A DNA stretch of 64,000 bases from Akkermansia muciniphila (GCA_945883495.1 CAMCXS010000012.1:28070-92069), one strand, 5' to 3'; positions 1 through 9,314 are shown, numbered from the stretch's first letter. A program made the numbers and translations. The notes: generated by a model from the sequence alone, not told the origin.

Positions 1-271
1 GTCGCTCAAATAGGGAAGCCACAATCACCACGCCGAGTTCCTTGGCGACGTTGCCGAGCGTGTCCGTGGTGGGACCAGGAATCGGCTCGGAGGCATCGAA
101 CCAAGCCGGATCTTCGCTCCGGCAGAAGTAGGGCGTGAGGAAGAGCTCTTGGAGCACAATGATCTTGGCCCCGTCCGCCGCCGCCGCGCGAATCCGCTCG
201 GTGTGCCAAGCCAACGACTCCGCCGGCGAGGGAAAGGCCCTCCCCTGAATCAATCCCAACGTGATCCGCAT
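1..271 (-). CDS. aguB: N-carbamoylputrescine amidase-like carbon-nitrogen hydrolase, 5' part only
   Basis: Only the first 90 codons are inside the window; the gene runs off the left edge. The product starts MRITLGLIQGRAFPSP and contains IIVLQELFLTPYFC around residues 38-50. This is the hallmark of the N-carbamoylputrescine amidase branch of the nitrilase superfamily, in which the Glu of QELF is the first residue of the Glu-Lys-Cys triad. The family hydrolyses N-carbamoylputrescine to putrescine, ammonia and CO2 in the agmatine route of polyamine synthesis and is cytoplasmic. The Lys and Cys of the triad lie outside the window, so activity cannot be judged. It follows the TPR gene of the tonB cluster by 50 bases on the same strand, so it may share its transcript, although the function looks unrelated. 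Confidence 0.8.
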   Translation of the reverse strand, partial: MRITLGLIQGRAFPSPAESLAWHTERIRAAAADGAKIIVLQELFLTPYFCRSEDPAWFDASEPIPGPTTDTLGNVAKELGVVIVASLFER

Positions 272-321
272 GATCCGGGCACCATGCACCCGCGTGGAAG
301 GCTCGCAAGCGCTTCGACGCC

Positions 322-1677
322 TTACTTCGCCAAGCCGCGTACGGACTCCAAGTAGGCCGAGAGGCTGGGATCGGGCCGCAAGACCAGGGCTTGTTCCAGC
401 AATTCCACCGCTTTGCCAAACTGGCCGCGCTCCACGAGCAGTTGCCCATGGCGGCGCAACGCTTCTTCCTCGGACTCCGGCTCTCGCGCGGCTTGTTCGT
501 AGAGGAGATAGGCTTCCTCAAAGCGGTCTTCCCGCGCCCGGAAACGTGCCAACAAGATGAGCGCCAAGCCATCCAACGGATCCTTGGCCACGATCGCCTC
601 CACCCGCGCCGCGCCCTGGCTCCCCTCGCCCGTCTCCAGCTCAATCAGGGCAAGGCAGCGGTCCAAGCGGTGGCCATCGGCATCGCCGGCCGGGCGGCTG
701 GCCACGGGGAATTTCTGGCCGACCAAGTCCGCCAGATCCTTGGCTTGCGCCCAGTCGCGATGCCCGCAGAGCGCCTCAACGGCTTGCACGGCCCGGCCAA
801 ACGGAGCGGGTGGCGTCGCATTGACCGCGGCTTGGTAGGCTTCCAGGGCGGAGCCGGGCATCGATTCATTGAGATAGAGATGGCCCAGGGAAATCAGCTG
901 GGCGCCTTCCAATTTGCCCATGCGGCGGACGAACTCGAGATTGGCGATGGCTTCCACCGGTTTGCCGAGACGATTCAGGGCGTCGGACTGGCCGAGCCAA
1001 TGAAACGGATTTTCCGGGTGTGCGACGATCAGTTCGTTGAAGATGGAGACGGTGGCCTGGGGATCTTCAAGCGCCAAGAGCGCCTCGGCCTCGCCCAGCT
1101 TCCACTGCGGTTCTTCGGGCATGCTCAACTGCGCCAAGCGATAGGCCTGCAAGGCGGCTTGATGGCGGCCGGCCGTTGAATGCACATAGCCGAGGAGCCC
1201 GAGGGTCAACCCATCCTGGGCGCCGAGTTCCAACGCGCGGAGAAGATGCGGTTTGGCGGCCTCGAACTCATTGCGCCGCACCAGGGCCACCGCCAGATTG
1301 CGATGCGCGTCCCGGAAGCTCGGGTAGAGGGCGAGCGCCTTTTCAAATTGCTTCTCCGCCTCTTCGTTTTTTTCGGTCTCGAAGTAGAGGTTCCCCAAGC
1401 TGAAAAGCAACGCGGCACTGCGTGGCAGCAGCTCACTTCCCGTCAGCGCGGCGATGGCGCCATTGCGATCCTCTGCTCGCATCTTGGTGGCCACGGCATC
1501 GAGCACCGTGCGTTCCTCGGAGGAGATCGTCGGCTCGATCCGGGCATCGGTCCCATAGCTGGCGGTGAAGGCGCGGCGGAAGGTTTCGCTCTTCCACAGC
1601 GGATCGACCGGCGCCGGCTCCGCGATTGCGAAACAGGGCACCACCCAAGCAAGGATCAATCTCAACGAAACCTTCAT
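322..1677 (-). CDS. periplasmic TPR protein, last gene of the tonB cluster
   Basis: A 451-residue protein with an N-terminal signal peptide (MKVSLRLILAWVVPCFAIA, cleavage probably before EPAPV) followed by repeated 34-residue TPR units to near the end. Typical TPR spacing is visible in segments such as AALLFSLGNLYFETEKNEEAEKQF and AHRNLAVALVRRNEFEAAK. It begins 11 bases after tonB, so it is probably translated from the same mRNA. In the Vibrio TonB2 locus a TPR protein occupies this same last position after tonB2, which suggests a role in assembling or docking the TonB complex in the periplasm; that role is inference. There are no catalytic motifs. Confidence 0.85.
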   Translation of the reverse strand: MKVSLRLILAWVVPCFAIAEPAPVDPLWKSETFRRAFTASYGTDARIEPTISSEERTVLDAVATKMRAEDRNGAIAALTGSELLPRSAALLFSLGNLYFETEKNEEAEKQFEKALALYPSFRDAHRNLAVALVRRNEFEAAKPHLLRALELGAQDGLTLGLLGYVHSTAGRHQAALQAYRLAQLSMPEEPQWKLGEAEALLALEDPQATVSIFNELIVAHPENPFHWLGQSDALNRLGKPVEAIANLEFVRRMGKLEGAQLISLGHLYLNESMPGSALEAYQAAVNATPPAPFGRAVQAVEALCGHRDWAQAKDLADLVGQKFPVASRPAGDADGHRLDRCLALIELETGEGSQGAARVEAIVAKDPLDGLALILLARFRAREDRFEEAYLLYEQAAREPESEEEALRRHGQLLVERGQFGKAVELLEQALVLRPDPSLSAYLESVRGLAK

Positions 1678-1688
1678 AACCTATCAAA

Positions 1689-2420
1689 TCAGGGACGCAG
1701 GATCAGCGGCCAACGGTAAATCGCCATCACCGGCCGCCCGTTCTTGCGGGGCACAGAAAATCGGGCCCTGGAAGCAAAGCTGCGCGCCATGGTCGCGAAT
1801 TCGGGATGCGAGCAGGACAGAATGCTGCGCACCGAAACGCTTCCGGAAGGACTGATCGCCACTTCAAGAACCGCTCTTCCCTCCCGGACGCCCTGGCGCA
1901 ACAAGGTGGAGGGAAAGGCCACGTCCGGGCTGTTCAACAGCCGCGGCGTGCCATCCAATTCCCCGACCGAGTAGGATGCTTTGGTGACTGGACTCGACGT
2001 CGGGCCGCTCGGGCTGCTCACCGCCACCTTCCGCGGCGGAGCCGTGAGTTGCTTCGTCGGCACTGGGGCCAACGGCTGCGGAGCGATCTCCACCGCGAAC
2101 TCGGAGGTGATCATGGTGAAATCGATCTCCTGATCCACCACGGCCTTGAGCGCGGGCGCGTCCGAGTTGATCTGGATATCAAGCTTCGGCAACGCCGGGG
2201 GCGGTGGTGGGGGCGGTTCTTCGAAATCTGGCGGGGGCGGCGGAGGCGGAGCCGGCATGGCCAATGGCGGCATGGTCTCGATCTGCCGGATGGTTTGCAC
2301 CGGCGTGTCCTGCAGCCGCGTCAGCACCAGAAAGGCGACCAACAGCCCAGCGGCCCCGGTCGATCCGGCGATACGGCCCAAGCCCCGCAGCACTCTTCCA
2401 CTGGTCCAGGCCGCTTCCAT
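1689..2420 (-). CDS. tonB: TonB energy transducer
   Basis: 243 residues with the classical TonB layout. A short cytoplasmic N-terminus and one transmembrane anchor (about residues 14-34) are followed by a proline-rich spacer with two long runs of Pro (about 50-75), a linker, and a C-terminal TonB domain from about residue 150 (SYSVGELDGTPRLL through GRAVLEVAISPSGSV to the end). The family couples the proton-motive force harvested by ExbB/ExbD to TonB-dependent outer-membrane receptors. It starts 4 bases after the exbD stop codon. No TonB-dependent receptor gene lies in this window, so the substrate is unknown. Confidence 0.92.
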   Translation of the reverse strand: MEAAWTSGRVLRGLGRIAGSTGAAGLLVAFLVLTRLQDTPVQTIRQIETMPPLAMPAPPPPPPPDFEEPPPPPPPALPKLDIQINSDAPALKAVVDQEIDFTMITSEFAVEIAPQPLAPVPTKQLTAPPRKVAVSSPSGPTSSPVTKASYSVGELDGTPRLLNSPDVAFPSTLLRQGVREGRAVLEVAISPSGSVSVRSILSCSHPEFATMARSFASRARFSVPRKNGRPVMAIYRWPLILRP

Positions 2421-2424
2421 CAGA

Positions 2425-2844
2425 TCAGTTTCCTCCGACCGTTGAGACGAACACCTTGGTCGCCCCCGCGAGTTTGGCCTCGTCGAGTACCTTGACCGTG
2501 ATTTCGGTGGGCGTGCGCCGGTCCGCTTGGATGATCACCGGTTGATCCTGGCCACTCTCCCGCAACCGCACCACAATGGCGCGGATGCTGCCCGTGCCGA
2601 TCTCCCGCCCGGCGTGAAACACCCGGCCTTCCGGGGTGATGCCGATGAGAATGCTGTTCTGCTCCAGATCCTTCTGCGAGGCGGCCCTGGGCTTCTCCAC
2701 GTCGAGCCCGGTTTCCTCGACGAACACCGAGGTCACGATGAAGAAGATCAACAGGATAAAGACGCAGTCGATCAGGGGCGCGATATCGATCGTGCTGGTC
2801 TCTTGAGGCGTGGCCTCGCTGAAGCGGCTGAATCGTTTACCCAT
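2425..2844 (-). CDS. exbD: ExbD biopolymer transport protein
   Basis: 139 residues. A short cytoplasmic tail leads into one transmembrane helix (about residues 21-43, IAPLIDCVFILLIFFIVTSV), then a periplasmic domain. Asp26 in APLID corresponds by position to the protonatable Asp of the ExbD/TolR/MotB family. The gene overlaps the 3' end of exbB by 8 bases, which implies translational coupling and fixed stoichiometry. Length and topology are normal for the family. It would form the proton channel of the inner-membrane motor with the neighbouring ExbB proteins. Confidence 0.93.
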   Translation of the reverse strand: MGKRFSRFSEATPQETSTIDIAPLIDCVFILLIFFIVTSVFVEETGLDVEKPRAASQKDLEQNSILIGITPEGRVFHAGREIGTGSIRAIVVRLRESGQDQPVIIQADRRTPTEITVKVLDEAKLAGATKVFVSTVGGN

Positions 2845-3424
2845 GGCCGACAGAGGTGGGAGCCGCCGCAGCGGCCACGGTGAGACGGTCGAACCGCACC
2901 CGGAGCAGGTCGAGCCGATGCTTGAGCAGCGAACAGACGATGAAGGAGGGCACCGCGATGATCAAGCCGGCTTGCGTCGTGATCAGCGCTTCGGAAATCC
3001 CCCGTGAGATGACTTCGCTGGTAGCGCTCCGGGCAATCGCCATCCCCGAGAAGGTCTTAAACATGCCCGAGACCGTGCCGAGCAGTCCAATCAGCGGAGC
3101 GGAGGTGACCAGCACAAAGGTGAAAATGATGTGTCGCTCCGGCCGGGCGAAGAGCCGGTGCCCCGCTTCTTGCAGGAGGATCAATCCGCCCCGGGCATCC
3201 AAGACTTGCCGCAGCTTCCGCAGCGCCTCGGGATCGAGATCACGGTGCCCTAACAGTTTGCGCCAGTCTCTCGAAGGCAGGATCGGGCTCCCCGCGAAAC
3301 GCACGCCGTCCCAAACCGACATCAGGGAAAAGGCAATCGCCAACGCCAACCCGACCAAGGCGTAGAGAAACGTGCCCCCCTCGAGGAAGAGCGCCTGAAG
3401 CTCGTGGACGATCTTCGCACTCAT
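2837..3424 (-). CDS. exbB: ExbB/MotA/TolQ family proton channel subunit
   Basis: 195 residues with three hydrophobic segments (about 15-37, 97-122, 140-165). The family signature is in the second half: SAPLIGLLGTVSGMFKTF followed by ISRGISEALITTQAGLIIAVPSF. The start codon overlaps the stop of the preceding ttpC-like gene as ATGA, and its 3' end overlaps exbD. It is the compact ExbB of the pair; the longer paralogue upstream carries the extra periplasmic domain. Together with ExbD it should form the pmf-driven motor for TonB. Confidence 0.92.
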   Translation of the reverse strand: MSAKIVHELQALFLEGGTFLYALVGLALAIAFSLMSVWDGVRFAGSPILPSRDWRKLLGHRDLDPEALRKLRQVLDARGGLILLQEAGHRLFARPERHIIFTFVLVTSAPLIGLLGTVSGMFKTFSGMAIARSATSEVISRGISEALITTQAGLIIAVPSFIVCSLLKHRLDLLRVRFDRLTVAAAAAPTSVGHG

Positions 3425-4809
3425 GCTTCTGCTCCATCGCCGGTTTCCACTCCGTTGAGGAAGGCGATGCTCGTCATCTCCATGGCCGCGCGGATGCCTT
3501 GAACGCGCCGGCTCAAGAACGCGTGCAAAATGAGCGCCGGGATCGCCACCACGAGGCCGAACTCGGTGGTGATCAACGCTTCGGAAATCCCGGATGCGAG
3601 GGATTTGGCATCGCCCGTGCCGAAGATCGTGATCAGCTTGAAGGTGTGAATCATCCCGGTGACCGTGCCCAGCAGTCCGAGCAACGGAGCCGCCGCCGAA
3701 GCGATCGCAATCACCGGCAGCCCACGTTGCAGCGGCGGTTGGGCTTCGAGGTACTGCTCGTAAAGAGCCTCCTCAATTTCATCCCGAGTGCGCTTTTCCC
3801 CACTGAGTTCGATCCCCCTCGTCAACAGGGCCCGTGCCGGATGCTGAATGCGCTCCGCCGCTTGCAGCGCTTCGTCGCGCTTGCCTTGCTTCAAGGAGGC
3901 CAAGATTGCGCCAACGGAACGAGCCGAAAGATCGCGAATCCGCAGCAATTGGAACATCTTCACCAAGCCGCCCAACGTCGCCGCCAGCGCCAACGCCAAG
4001 ATCGGATACATCCAAAGCCCACCGGCCAAGAAATGCTCGGTGACCGATTCCCCGGCTTCATCCAATGCCACCGCCGAACCAAGCGTCGAATCGAAGGCAA
4101 GGTCCGCGCTCCCGCCCTTGGCCACCTGCGCGATCGCGTCGGCACGGGCGATGCCTGGCAGCACCCGCGGCCGCAACCCGTCTCCGGCATCGGTCAAACC
4201 GGCCACTTTGCCGTCGGCGGAGCGGAACCAACCTACGGGCCCCGCCACCACGAACTGACCGGCATGCAGCGTCCCAGCGACGTCGAGCGCCTCACCCTCC
4301 ACGACCCGCGCTGTACCGGCCTGGGCCAACCAGTTCGCCGCGCTCGCCGCCACCTGGGTGCGAGCCTCGCTGGCGGCGTGGATGGAATCGGCATCGAAGC
4401 CCTTAAAAAGTTTTTCCAGGGTGGCCGCTTCCGAAGGGTGCAAGGCCACCTCGAACTCCTTGCGGAATTCCGAGAGCAAGCCGTCGATGTAATTCGCCTC
4501 GTCGCGCCACTTGCGCACTTCGATCGAGAGCGACTGCAAATCGTGGAGAACGGCATCGCGTTCTTGGCGGGCCAACTCAGCCGTTTCGCGCTTCACCCGG
4601 AGATCGGACGCGATTTTGGCGGTCTCGGTGGACAGCGCGGGCTTTTCCTTGGCGATCCGCGCCCGGACCTCCGCGAGTTTTTGCAGTTCGGCGGCGAGAT
4701 CGGCATCGATGGCACTCGCGGCCGTACGATACGCGGCTTCCGGGTCGGGAGTCTGGGCGGCAGCCGGAATTGCCAACAAGAGGCCCAGGAAGATGGAAAT
4801 GCGTTTCAT
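3421..4809 (-). CDS. TtpC-like ExbB with large periplasmic N-terminal domain
   Basis: 462 residues from the ATG at 4809 (an upstream in-frame start at 4914 lies inside the DUF3450 gene and is rejected). A signal peptide (MKRISIFLGLLLAIPAAAQ) is followed by a coiled-coil region with long charged helices (about residues 35-110) and a globular periplasmic part. From about residue 270 comes an ExbB/MotA/TolQ domain with APLLGLLGTVTGMIHTF and SGISEALITTEFGLVVAIP. This domain order is that of Vibrio TtpC, an essential third component of TonB2-type systems. The start shares one base with the stop of the DUF3450 gene (TGATG). The presence of two ExbB-type subunits in one operon is what distinguishes this system from plain ExbBD-TonB. 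Confidence 0.87.
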   Translation of the reverse strand: MKRISIFLGLLLAIPAAAQTPDPEAAYRTAASAIDADLAAELQKLAEVRARIAKEKPALSTETAKIASDLRVKRETAELARQERDAVLHDLQSLSIEVRKWRDEANYIDGLLSEFRKEFEVALHPSEAATLEKLFKGFDADSIHAASEARTQVAASAANWLAQAGTARVVEGEALDVAGTLHAGQFVVAGPVGWFRSADGKVAGLTDAGDGLRPRVLPGIARADAIAQVAKGGSADLAFDSTLGSAVALDEAGESVTEHFLAGGLWMYPILALALAATLGGLVKMFQLLRIRDLSARSVGAILASLKQGKRDEALQAAERIQHPARALLTRGIELSGEKRTRDEIEEALYEQYLEAQPPLQRGLPVIAIASAAAPLLGLLGTVTGMIHTFKLITIFGTGDAKSLASGISEALITTEFGLVVAIPALILHAFLSRRVQGIRAAMEMTSIAFLNGVETGDGAEA

Positions 4810-5579
4810 CACTTGGCCTCGACCGGGAGCGCCACAAAGCCCGGGACTTTCTCTTTGCGTTGCATGGCGATGACCTCGCGGACCCGGCTGTGGAGCGCGG
4901 GTTGCTCCTTCCAAGTCCAGCCTTTGGGGCCCGGACGGCCGATCCCCGCGTGGCTGCCGCTCTGATCGGCATACCAGGCTTGGGCCAGGCCGAGATAGAC
5001 GACATCGACCATCACCTGCTTGCCGCCGACTTCGCGAATCTCCGGATAGACCGTGATGGCGCGCTCAAACCGGCCCGCTTCGCCCAAACTCAGCAAAACA
5101 TCCCGCCAACGGTCCTGGAGCGAGGCATCCGAGGACGGATGCTCCAACCGGGCCAGGACGTCCGCCAACTTCTCTTGAAGCGGGGCGGGCAACGACGGAG
5201 CGGTCGTGCGTAGGGTAGATTCCAGCTCCGCGACCTCCGTCTCCAACTGTTTCCGGCGCGAGCCCAAGGCGGTCTTCTCCGCCCGCAGCTCGCCGAGTTC
5301 GGTTTCTGCGTCTTTGACCCGGCCTCCGGCGGCGGTGATGAGGCGATCGAGCCGTTCGATCTCCTTCTGACGGACCTCGTTGAGACGGGACATCGATTCC
5401 TTGTCCGCCTCCCATTCGGAAGCCTCGGCGCTGATCGCCTGCTTGGCGCGGACCCACTCGCGAACCTTCTCCTGGACCACGGCGGCGGGCGGAGCGGGCT
5501 GTTGCGCACGGAGCCCGGCCAGAGGCCACAATGCGCTGGCGGCGAATACGATCCGGACAAGTGGGGACGAGTACAGCAT
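4809..5579 (-). CDS. DUF3450 periplasmic coiled-coil protein, first gene of the TonB operon
   Basis: 256 residues. A signal sequence (MLYSSPLVRIVFAASALWPLAGLRA) is followed by a long alpha-helical coiled coil (about 30-130, rich in Glu, Arg, Leu) and a C-terminal globular part with YPEIREVGGKQVMVDVVYLGL, which is characteristic of DUF3450. In TonB2-type loci of gammaproteobacteria the DUF3450 gene directly precedes ttpC, as here. Its biochemical role is not established; a structural partner of the TtpC periplasmic domain is an inference from the shared coiled-coil character and the coupled translation. Confidence 0.85.
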   Translation of the reverse strand: MLYSSPLVRIVFAASALWPLAGLRAQQPAPPAAVVQEKVREWVRAKQAISAEASEWEADKESMSRLNEVRQKEIERLDRLITAAGGRVKDAETELGELRAEKTALGSRRKQLETEVAELESTLRTTAPSLPAPLQEKLADVLARLEHPSSDASLQDRWRDVLLSLGEAGRFERAITVYPEIREVGGKQVMVDVVYLGLAQAWYADQSGSHAGIGRPGPKGWTWKEQPALHSRVREVIAMQRKEKVPGFVALPVEAK

Positions 5580-5621
5580 GAAATTAGAGGATCGCCATGA
5601 GATAGACGGCGAAAATTCGCC

Positions 5622-5651
5622 TATTTAGCTGCAATTGAGACTCAGTCGCAA
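5622..5651 (-). promoter_or_regulatory. possible sigma70-type promoter of the tonB operon
   Basis: On the minus strand TTGCGA (5651-5646) is followed after 18 bases by TAAATA (5627-5622), about 43 bases before the DUF3450 start codon. Position and spacing fit a housekeeping promoter, but the -35 match is imperfect. No Fur-like palindrome was recognised by eye in this 141-base gap. Confidence 0.3.
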
Positions 5652-5720
5652 GTGAAATCTGCAAGAGTTTTTCGAGTCTTGCCAGAACAGAAACCCAACC
5701 GCGTCCGGAGCCGCTTCCAG

Positions 5721-8700
5721 TTAGGCTTCAACGGATTCGGACGGTTCGATCGGCGACGCCTCGTCAGTCGCCGCCACCTCAACGTCGGCCTCCGCCACCG
5801 ATTCGACCGCAGCGATCGTTTCCGTGTTCCCCGCGGGGTTGGCGATGCCAGCGAAGCGCTCCCGGCCGCGGGCGACCTGGGCCTCTTGCAACTGATGCTT
5901 AAGCAGCCCTTGCGGATCGTTTTGGACGATCTCCAGGTTCAACTTGGTGAGGTGGGCCTTGGCTTTGGCCTCATTGGCCTCGGCTTCCTTGGCCGCGAGC
6001 TCCAATTTCTCAAGCTCGGCTTGTTGCTTGGCCAGCGCCGCTTTGCGCTCTTGATCCGCCAGCTCGCGTTGGCGCTCTTGCTCCCGCTGCGCGATTTCCA
6101 GGTTCTTCAGCGTCAGCGCCGCATCGCGATCCGCCTTGGCGTGCATCGCGTCCCGCTCCCTTTCGTAGACTTCCTTCTCCTTCGCGTGAACTTTGGTCTG
6201 CCGTTCGAACGCCTTTTCCTGTTGTTCCAGCGCTTTGGCGTGCATCTCGAAGACACGAAGCTGCTGCTCCTGCCGGTCGTACTCCAAGACGAGCTCCCGC
6301 AATCCCTGAGCGTCGATGGGATCGTGCTTGCGCAAGTCCGCCGGAATCGCGGCCAGGGAGTTGGCCCGCTCCTTCCGTTCGTCGAATTCGCCCTTCTTCG
6401 CGGTGAATTTCACGAGAATCGGCATCGTATCGATGGCCAGGAACAGTGCCGCGAGAACGATGTATGCCGCCAGCGCGAAGTTCCCACCGGCTTCCGGGTG
6501 TTCAAACATCTCGTGCATCACCAAAGTTTGGGTCAGCATGTCCCGGCGCGGATTGTTGCGGAGATCATCCATCCGCTTCAGCTCAAGAGCGGTCAACTCA
6601 TCGAGTTCCCGGCGGCGGCGCCCAAGTTCTTCCAAGGCGGAATCGATCGCTTTTTGGATTCCCTTGCGGACGTTGTCGCCCTCGGAGACTAGGTTCTGCA
6701 ATTTCTTCTCCTGAAGCTGCTGCTGCAGCCCAGCCAGACGTTCGTTCTCCTGGCGCGCTTTTTGCCCACGCGCGGCGGCCACGGATTCCATCTCCCGGCG
6801 CAGCGCCTCGCCCGAAGCAGTCATCGCCTTTTGAATTTCCACCCGTCGTGACGACAAGCTGGCGATCTCTTCGCGGAGCCGTTGCAGATCAGCCCGTCGC
6901 CAAGAGAGCTGATCCGTCTCGATACTCCGGGCGCGCGGCCCGATCCCGGAAACACCGCTGCGTTGTCCGCCGATTTCTGACTCGTATTGGCGCTGCCAAT
7001 CGTCCGTTTCCGTCTGCAACTGGGCGCGACGCGCTTCGGCCGTTTGCAGGCTGGTCTCAAGGGTGGCCAACTCCTGCTGGAAGGGCTTGGCCGCATCGTC
7101 GGTGCGCTGCTTGAGGAGGACCTGTTCCTCCGGGGTCAACGTTCCCGAAGCGGCCGCCTTGTCGATGGCTGCGGTGGGATTGGCCACGGCGACCTCAAAC
7201 GACTGGTTATACAGAGTGCGCTGCCTTTCTAGCTCCGCCTGGGCTTCCGCCACCTTTACCTCGAGGTCCTTCTTGTCCTGGGCAAACTTCTCGCGGGCGG
7301 CGGCGATTTCCTCGGCGCGTTGCTCCTCGATGTGGACGGTGATGGTGTCCTTGAAAATCAAGAGCGTGAGCGGGTGGGAAACGGTCATTCCCATCAACAT
7401 GGCCACGACGAAGCGCAGCAGGATCGTGAACGCCTTCCCGATGAAGCCCATATTGGGCGAGTAGGTCGCGATGATGGCACGGTCTACGAGCAAAATGATG
7501 ATCGCCCAAGCCACGGCCACCAGTCCGATGACGTAAGGATTCGTGGTCAGGGTGGAGGCGGCGTAGGAAGCCGAAAGCAACGAGAAAATGGTTGGAACCA
7601 AAACGGTGTAGCCAATGGCGCAAACCTTCTGCCGCTCGGAGTCCGAACATTCCCGAAGATCCGCCGGTCCCGCGCCGGCCAGCCAAGCCCCGAGGTTGAA
7701 TTCCTCTTTGCGGCGGATCCGGGCCTGCTCTTTGAGCAATTTCTGACGAGTCTGCGCGACCTCAATCTGCGCCTTCAGCCGCTCATTCTGCCGTTTGAGC
7801 AATTTCTGTCCGCGATCAAAAACCTCGTCATCCAGCAACTGCTCTTGATCGGCCTCCGGCACCGGCTCGGAAAGCTTCGCCTGCACTCGCGGGGAGGGAG
7901 GGGCGCTGACGCGGACCGGCACACGGTTTACGGCCAACTCTGGACCGGCGGAAACGGTGGGCACAAATGCATTGCGAGCTAGGGCAGGCTCTTCCATCTC
8001 AGGGGCGTACACGGCGTCGTTCAGGGGTTCGATGTCCGGTTCGGGAAGTTGCGCATCGTTCAAGGCCGTTGAGGCCGGCAGCGGGGTCTTTTGCTGATCG
8101 AGGAAATTGGGTTTTTGTCTCGCGACAGCCTTGAGGGCGGCATCACGGGCCTGCTGATTCTCTTCTTCCGCCGCTTTCTCGAGGGCCCTGCGAGCCTCCT
8201 CGACTCTTTGACGTGCGGCGCGGACGCGTTCCGCTTCCTCTTCGGCTTCGCGTTCGAGACGAGCCTTCTCGGCTTGCTGCAAACGCGCGGTTTCTTCACG
8301 AAGCAAGCGCTCTTGCTCTTCCCGCGCCAAACGTGCCTCTTCCGCTTGGCGCAAACGCGCCTCCTGTTCCTCGCGAGCCAATCGGGCCTGCTCTTCCGCC
8401 TTTAAACGCTCGGCTTCCGCGTTTCGTTCCAGCCGGATCCGCTCCGCTTCCAAGCGATCCTGCTCGGCCTTCCGTTGGCTGGCCAAGAATGCTTCACGTC
8501 TTTCTTCCTCAATCCGCTCCCTTTGCTCTCGTTCGGCCCGGTCGGCTGCCTCACGAGCCGCGCGTTCTTCTGCCGCCTTCTTCTCCCGCAGCTCTGCGTC
8601 CTGCTCCCGGGCCCACTCTTCGCTCGCAATCTGAAAAGAGTCCGGCACCTCTTCCTCTGGCACCACGCGACTCTCCGGCTTGGGAACAAGCAACGGCTCA

Positions 8701-9314
8701 TCCGAGGGCGCCAAGAAGCTCGAAGTCGTTGGGGCCTCAAGCGGCATCATCACGGGAGAAAGCTCCTCTTCCTCAACCAAATCCTCCGGTTCGTCGAAGG
8801 CCAACGACCGCTTTTCCTCCTCGATCGCGCGAGGCTCTTCCTTCGGCGCGAATCGCAGCTCATCCGAGGCCGGCAAAAAGCTCGAAGGCATGGGAGCCTC
8901 AAACGCCATCGGGACTGGGGAGATCTCCTCTTCCTTCATCTCCGTCCATCGTGGCTTCACGAATTCAACGGCCTCGGCCTCCTCCGCAGGCGGCAGGAAG
9001 CGCGACGGAGCCAATGGCGGTTCCTCGAAACGCTCGATGGTGGCCGGAACCGCCATCTCGGGCGCCGGAACATCCAACACGCGCTGCAACCGGCGCGGCT
9101 CCTCGGTCCTCGCAAAACGGGCGGCGTAATCCAACGCACGCTGCTTGGCCCGCTCCATGTAGTTGGGCCGCTCTGGAGCCACCAACATCGGCTCAAACTC
9201 AGGGGCGTTTACTTCTGAATTTGCATGCTGCTCAAAAACATCATAAACCCGCCGAAGCTTTCTTCGACCACGCGGTTCGGTCAACACGGTTTCGGGGAAG
9301 TCTGACTGAGACAT
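5721..9314 (-). CDS. giant DUF4407-like membrane protein with coiled coils
   Basis: 1197 residues from the ATG at 9314 (MSQSDFPETVL); an in-frame extension to 9428 is unlikely because it lacks a plausible leader and enters the divergent promoter region. Residues 1-225 are acidic and proline-rich and include a duplicated block of about 60 residues (copies near 125-165 and 185-225, each with SSFL and EEP/EPR motifs). Residues 228-400 form a highly charged coiled coil. Three transmembrane helices follow at about 565-655 (the second contains LVDRAIIA), then a long coiled coil, a fourth helix at about 942-968, and another coiled coil to about 1150. Four helices split by coiled coils is the DUF4407 layout. 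Function is unknown. It lies upstream of the tonB operon on the same strand, separated by 141 bases. Confidence 0.75.
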   Translation of the reverse strand: MSQSDFPETVLTEPRGRRKLRRVYDVFEQHANSEVNAPEFEPMLVAPERPNYMERAKQRALDYAARFARTEEPRRLQRVLDVPAPEMAVPATIERFEEPPLAPSRFLPPAEEAEAVEFVKPRWTEMKEEEISPVPMAFEAPMPSSFLPASDELRFAPKEEPRAIEEEKRSLAFDEPEDLVEEEELSPVMMPLEAPTTSSFLAPSDEPLLVPKPESRVVPEEEVPDSFQIASEEWAREQDAELREKKAAEERAAREAADRAEREQRERIEEERREAFLASQRKAEQDRLEAERIRLERNAEAERLKAEEQARLAREEQEARLRQAEEARLAREEQERLLREETARLQQAEKARLEREAEEEAERVRAARQRVEEARRALEKAAEEENQQARDAALKAVARQKPNFLDQQKTPLPASTALNDAQLPEPDIEPLNDAVYAPEMEEPALARNAFVPTVSAGPELAVNRVPVRVSAPPSPRVQAKLSEPVPEADQEQLLDDEVFDRGQKLLKRQNERLKAQIEVAQTRQKLLKEQARIRRKEEFNLGAWLAGAGPADLRECSDSERQKVCAIGYTVLVPTIFSLLSASYAASTLTTNPYVIGLVAVAWAIIILLVDRAIIATYSPNMGFIGKAFTILLRFVVAMLMGMTVSHPLTLLIFKDTITVHIEEQRAEEIAAAREKFAQDKKDLEVKVAEAQAELERQRTLYNQSFEVAVANPTAAIDKAAASGTLTPEEQVLLKQRTDDAAKPFQQELATLETSLQTAEARRAQLQTETDDWQRQYESEIGGQRSGVSGIGPRARSIETDQLSWRRADLQRLREEIASLSSRRVEIQKAMTASGEALRREMESVAAARGQKARQENERLAGLQQQLQEKKLQNLVSEGDNVRKGIQKAIDSALEELGRRRRELDELTALELKRMDDLRNNPRRDMLTQTLVMHEMFEHPEAGGNFALAAYIVLAALFLAIDTMPILVKFTAKKGEFDERKERANSLAAIPADLRKHDPIDAQGLRELVLEYDRQEQQLRVFEMHAKALEQQEKAFERQTKVHAKEKEVYERERDAMHAKADRDAALTLKNLEIAQREQERQRELADQERKAALAKQQAELEKLELAAKEAEANEAKAKAHLTKLNLEIVQNDPQGLLKHQLQEAQVARGRERFAGIANPAGNTETIAAVESVAEADVEVAATDEASPIEPSESVEA

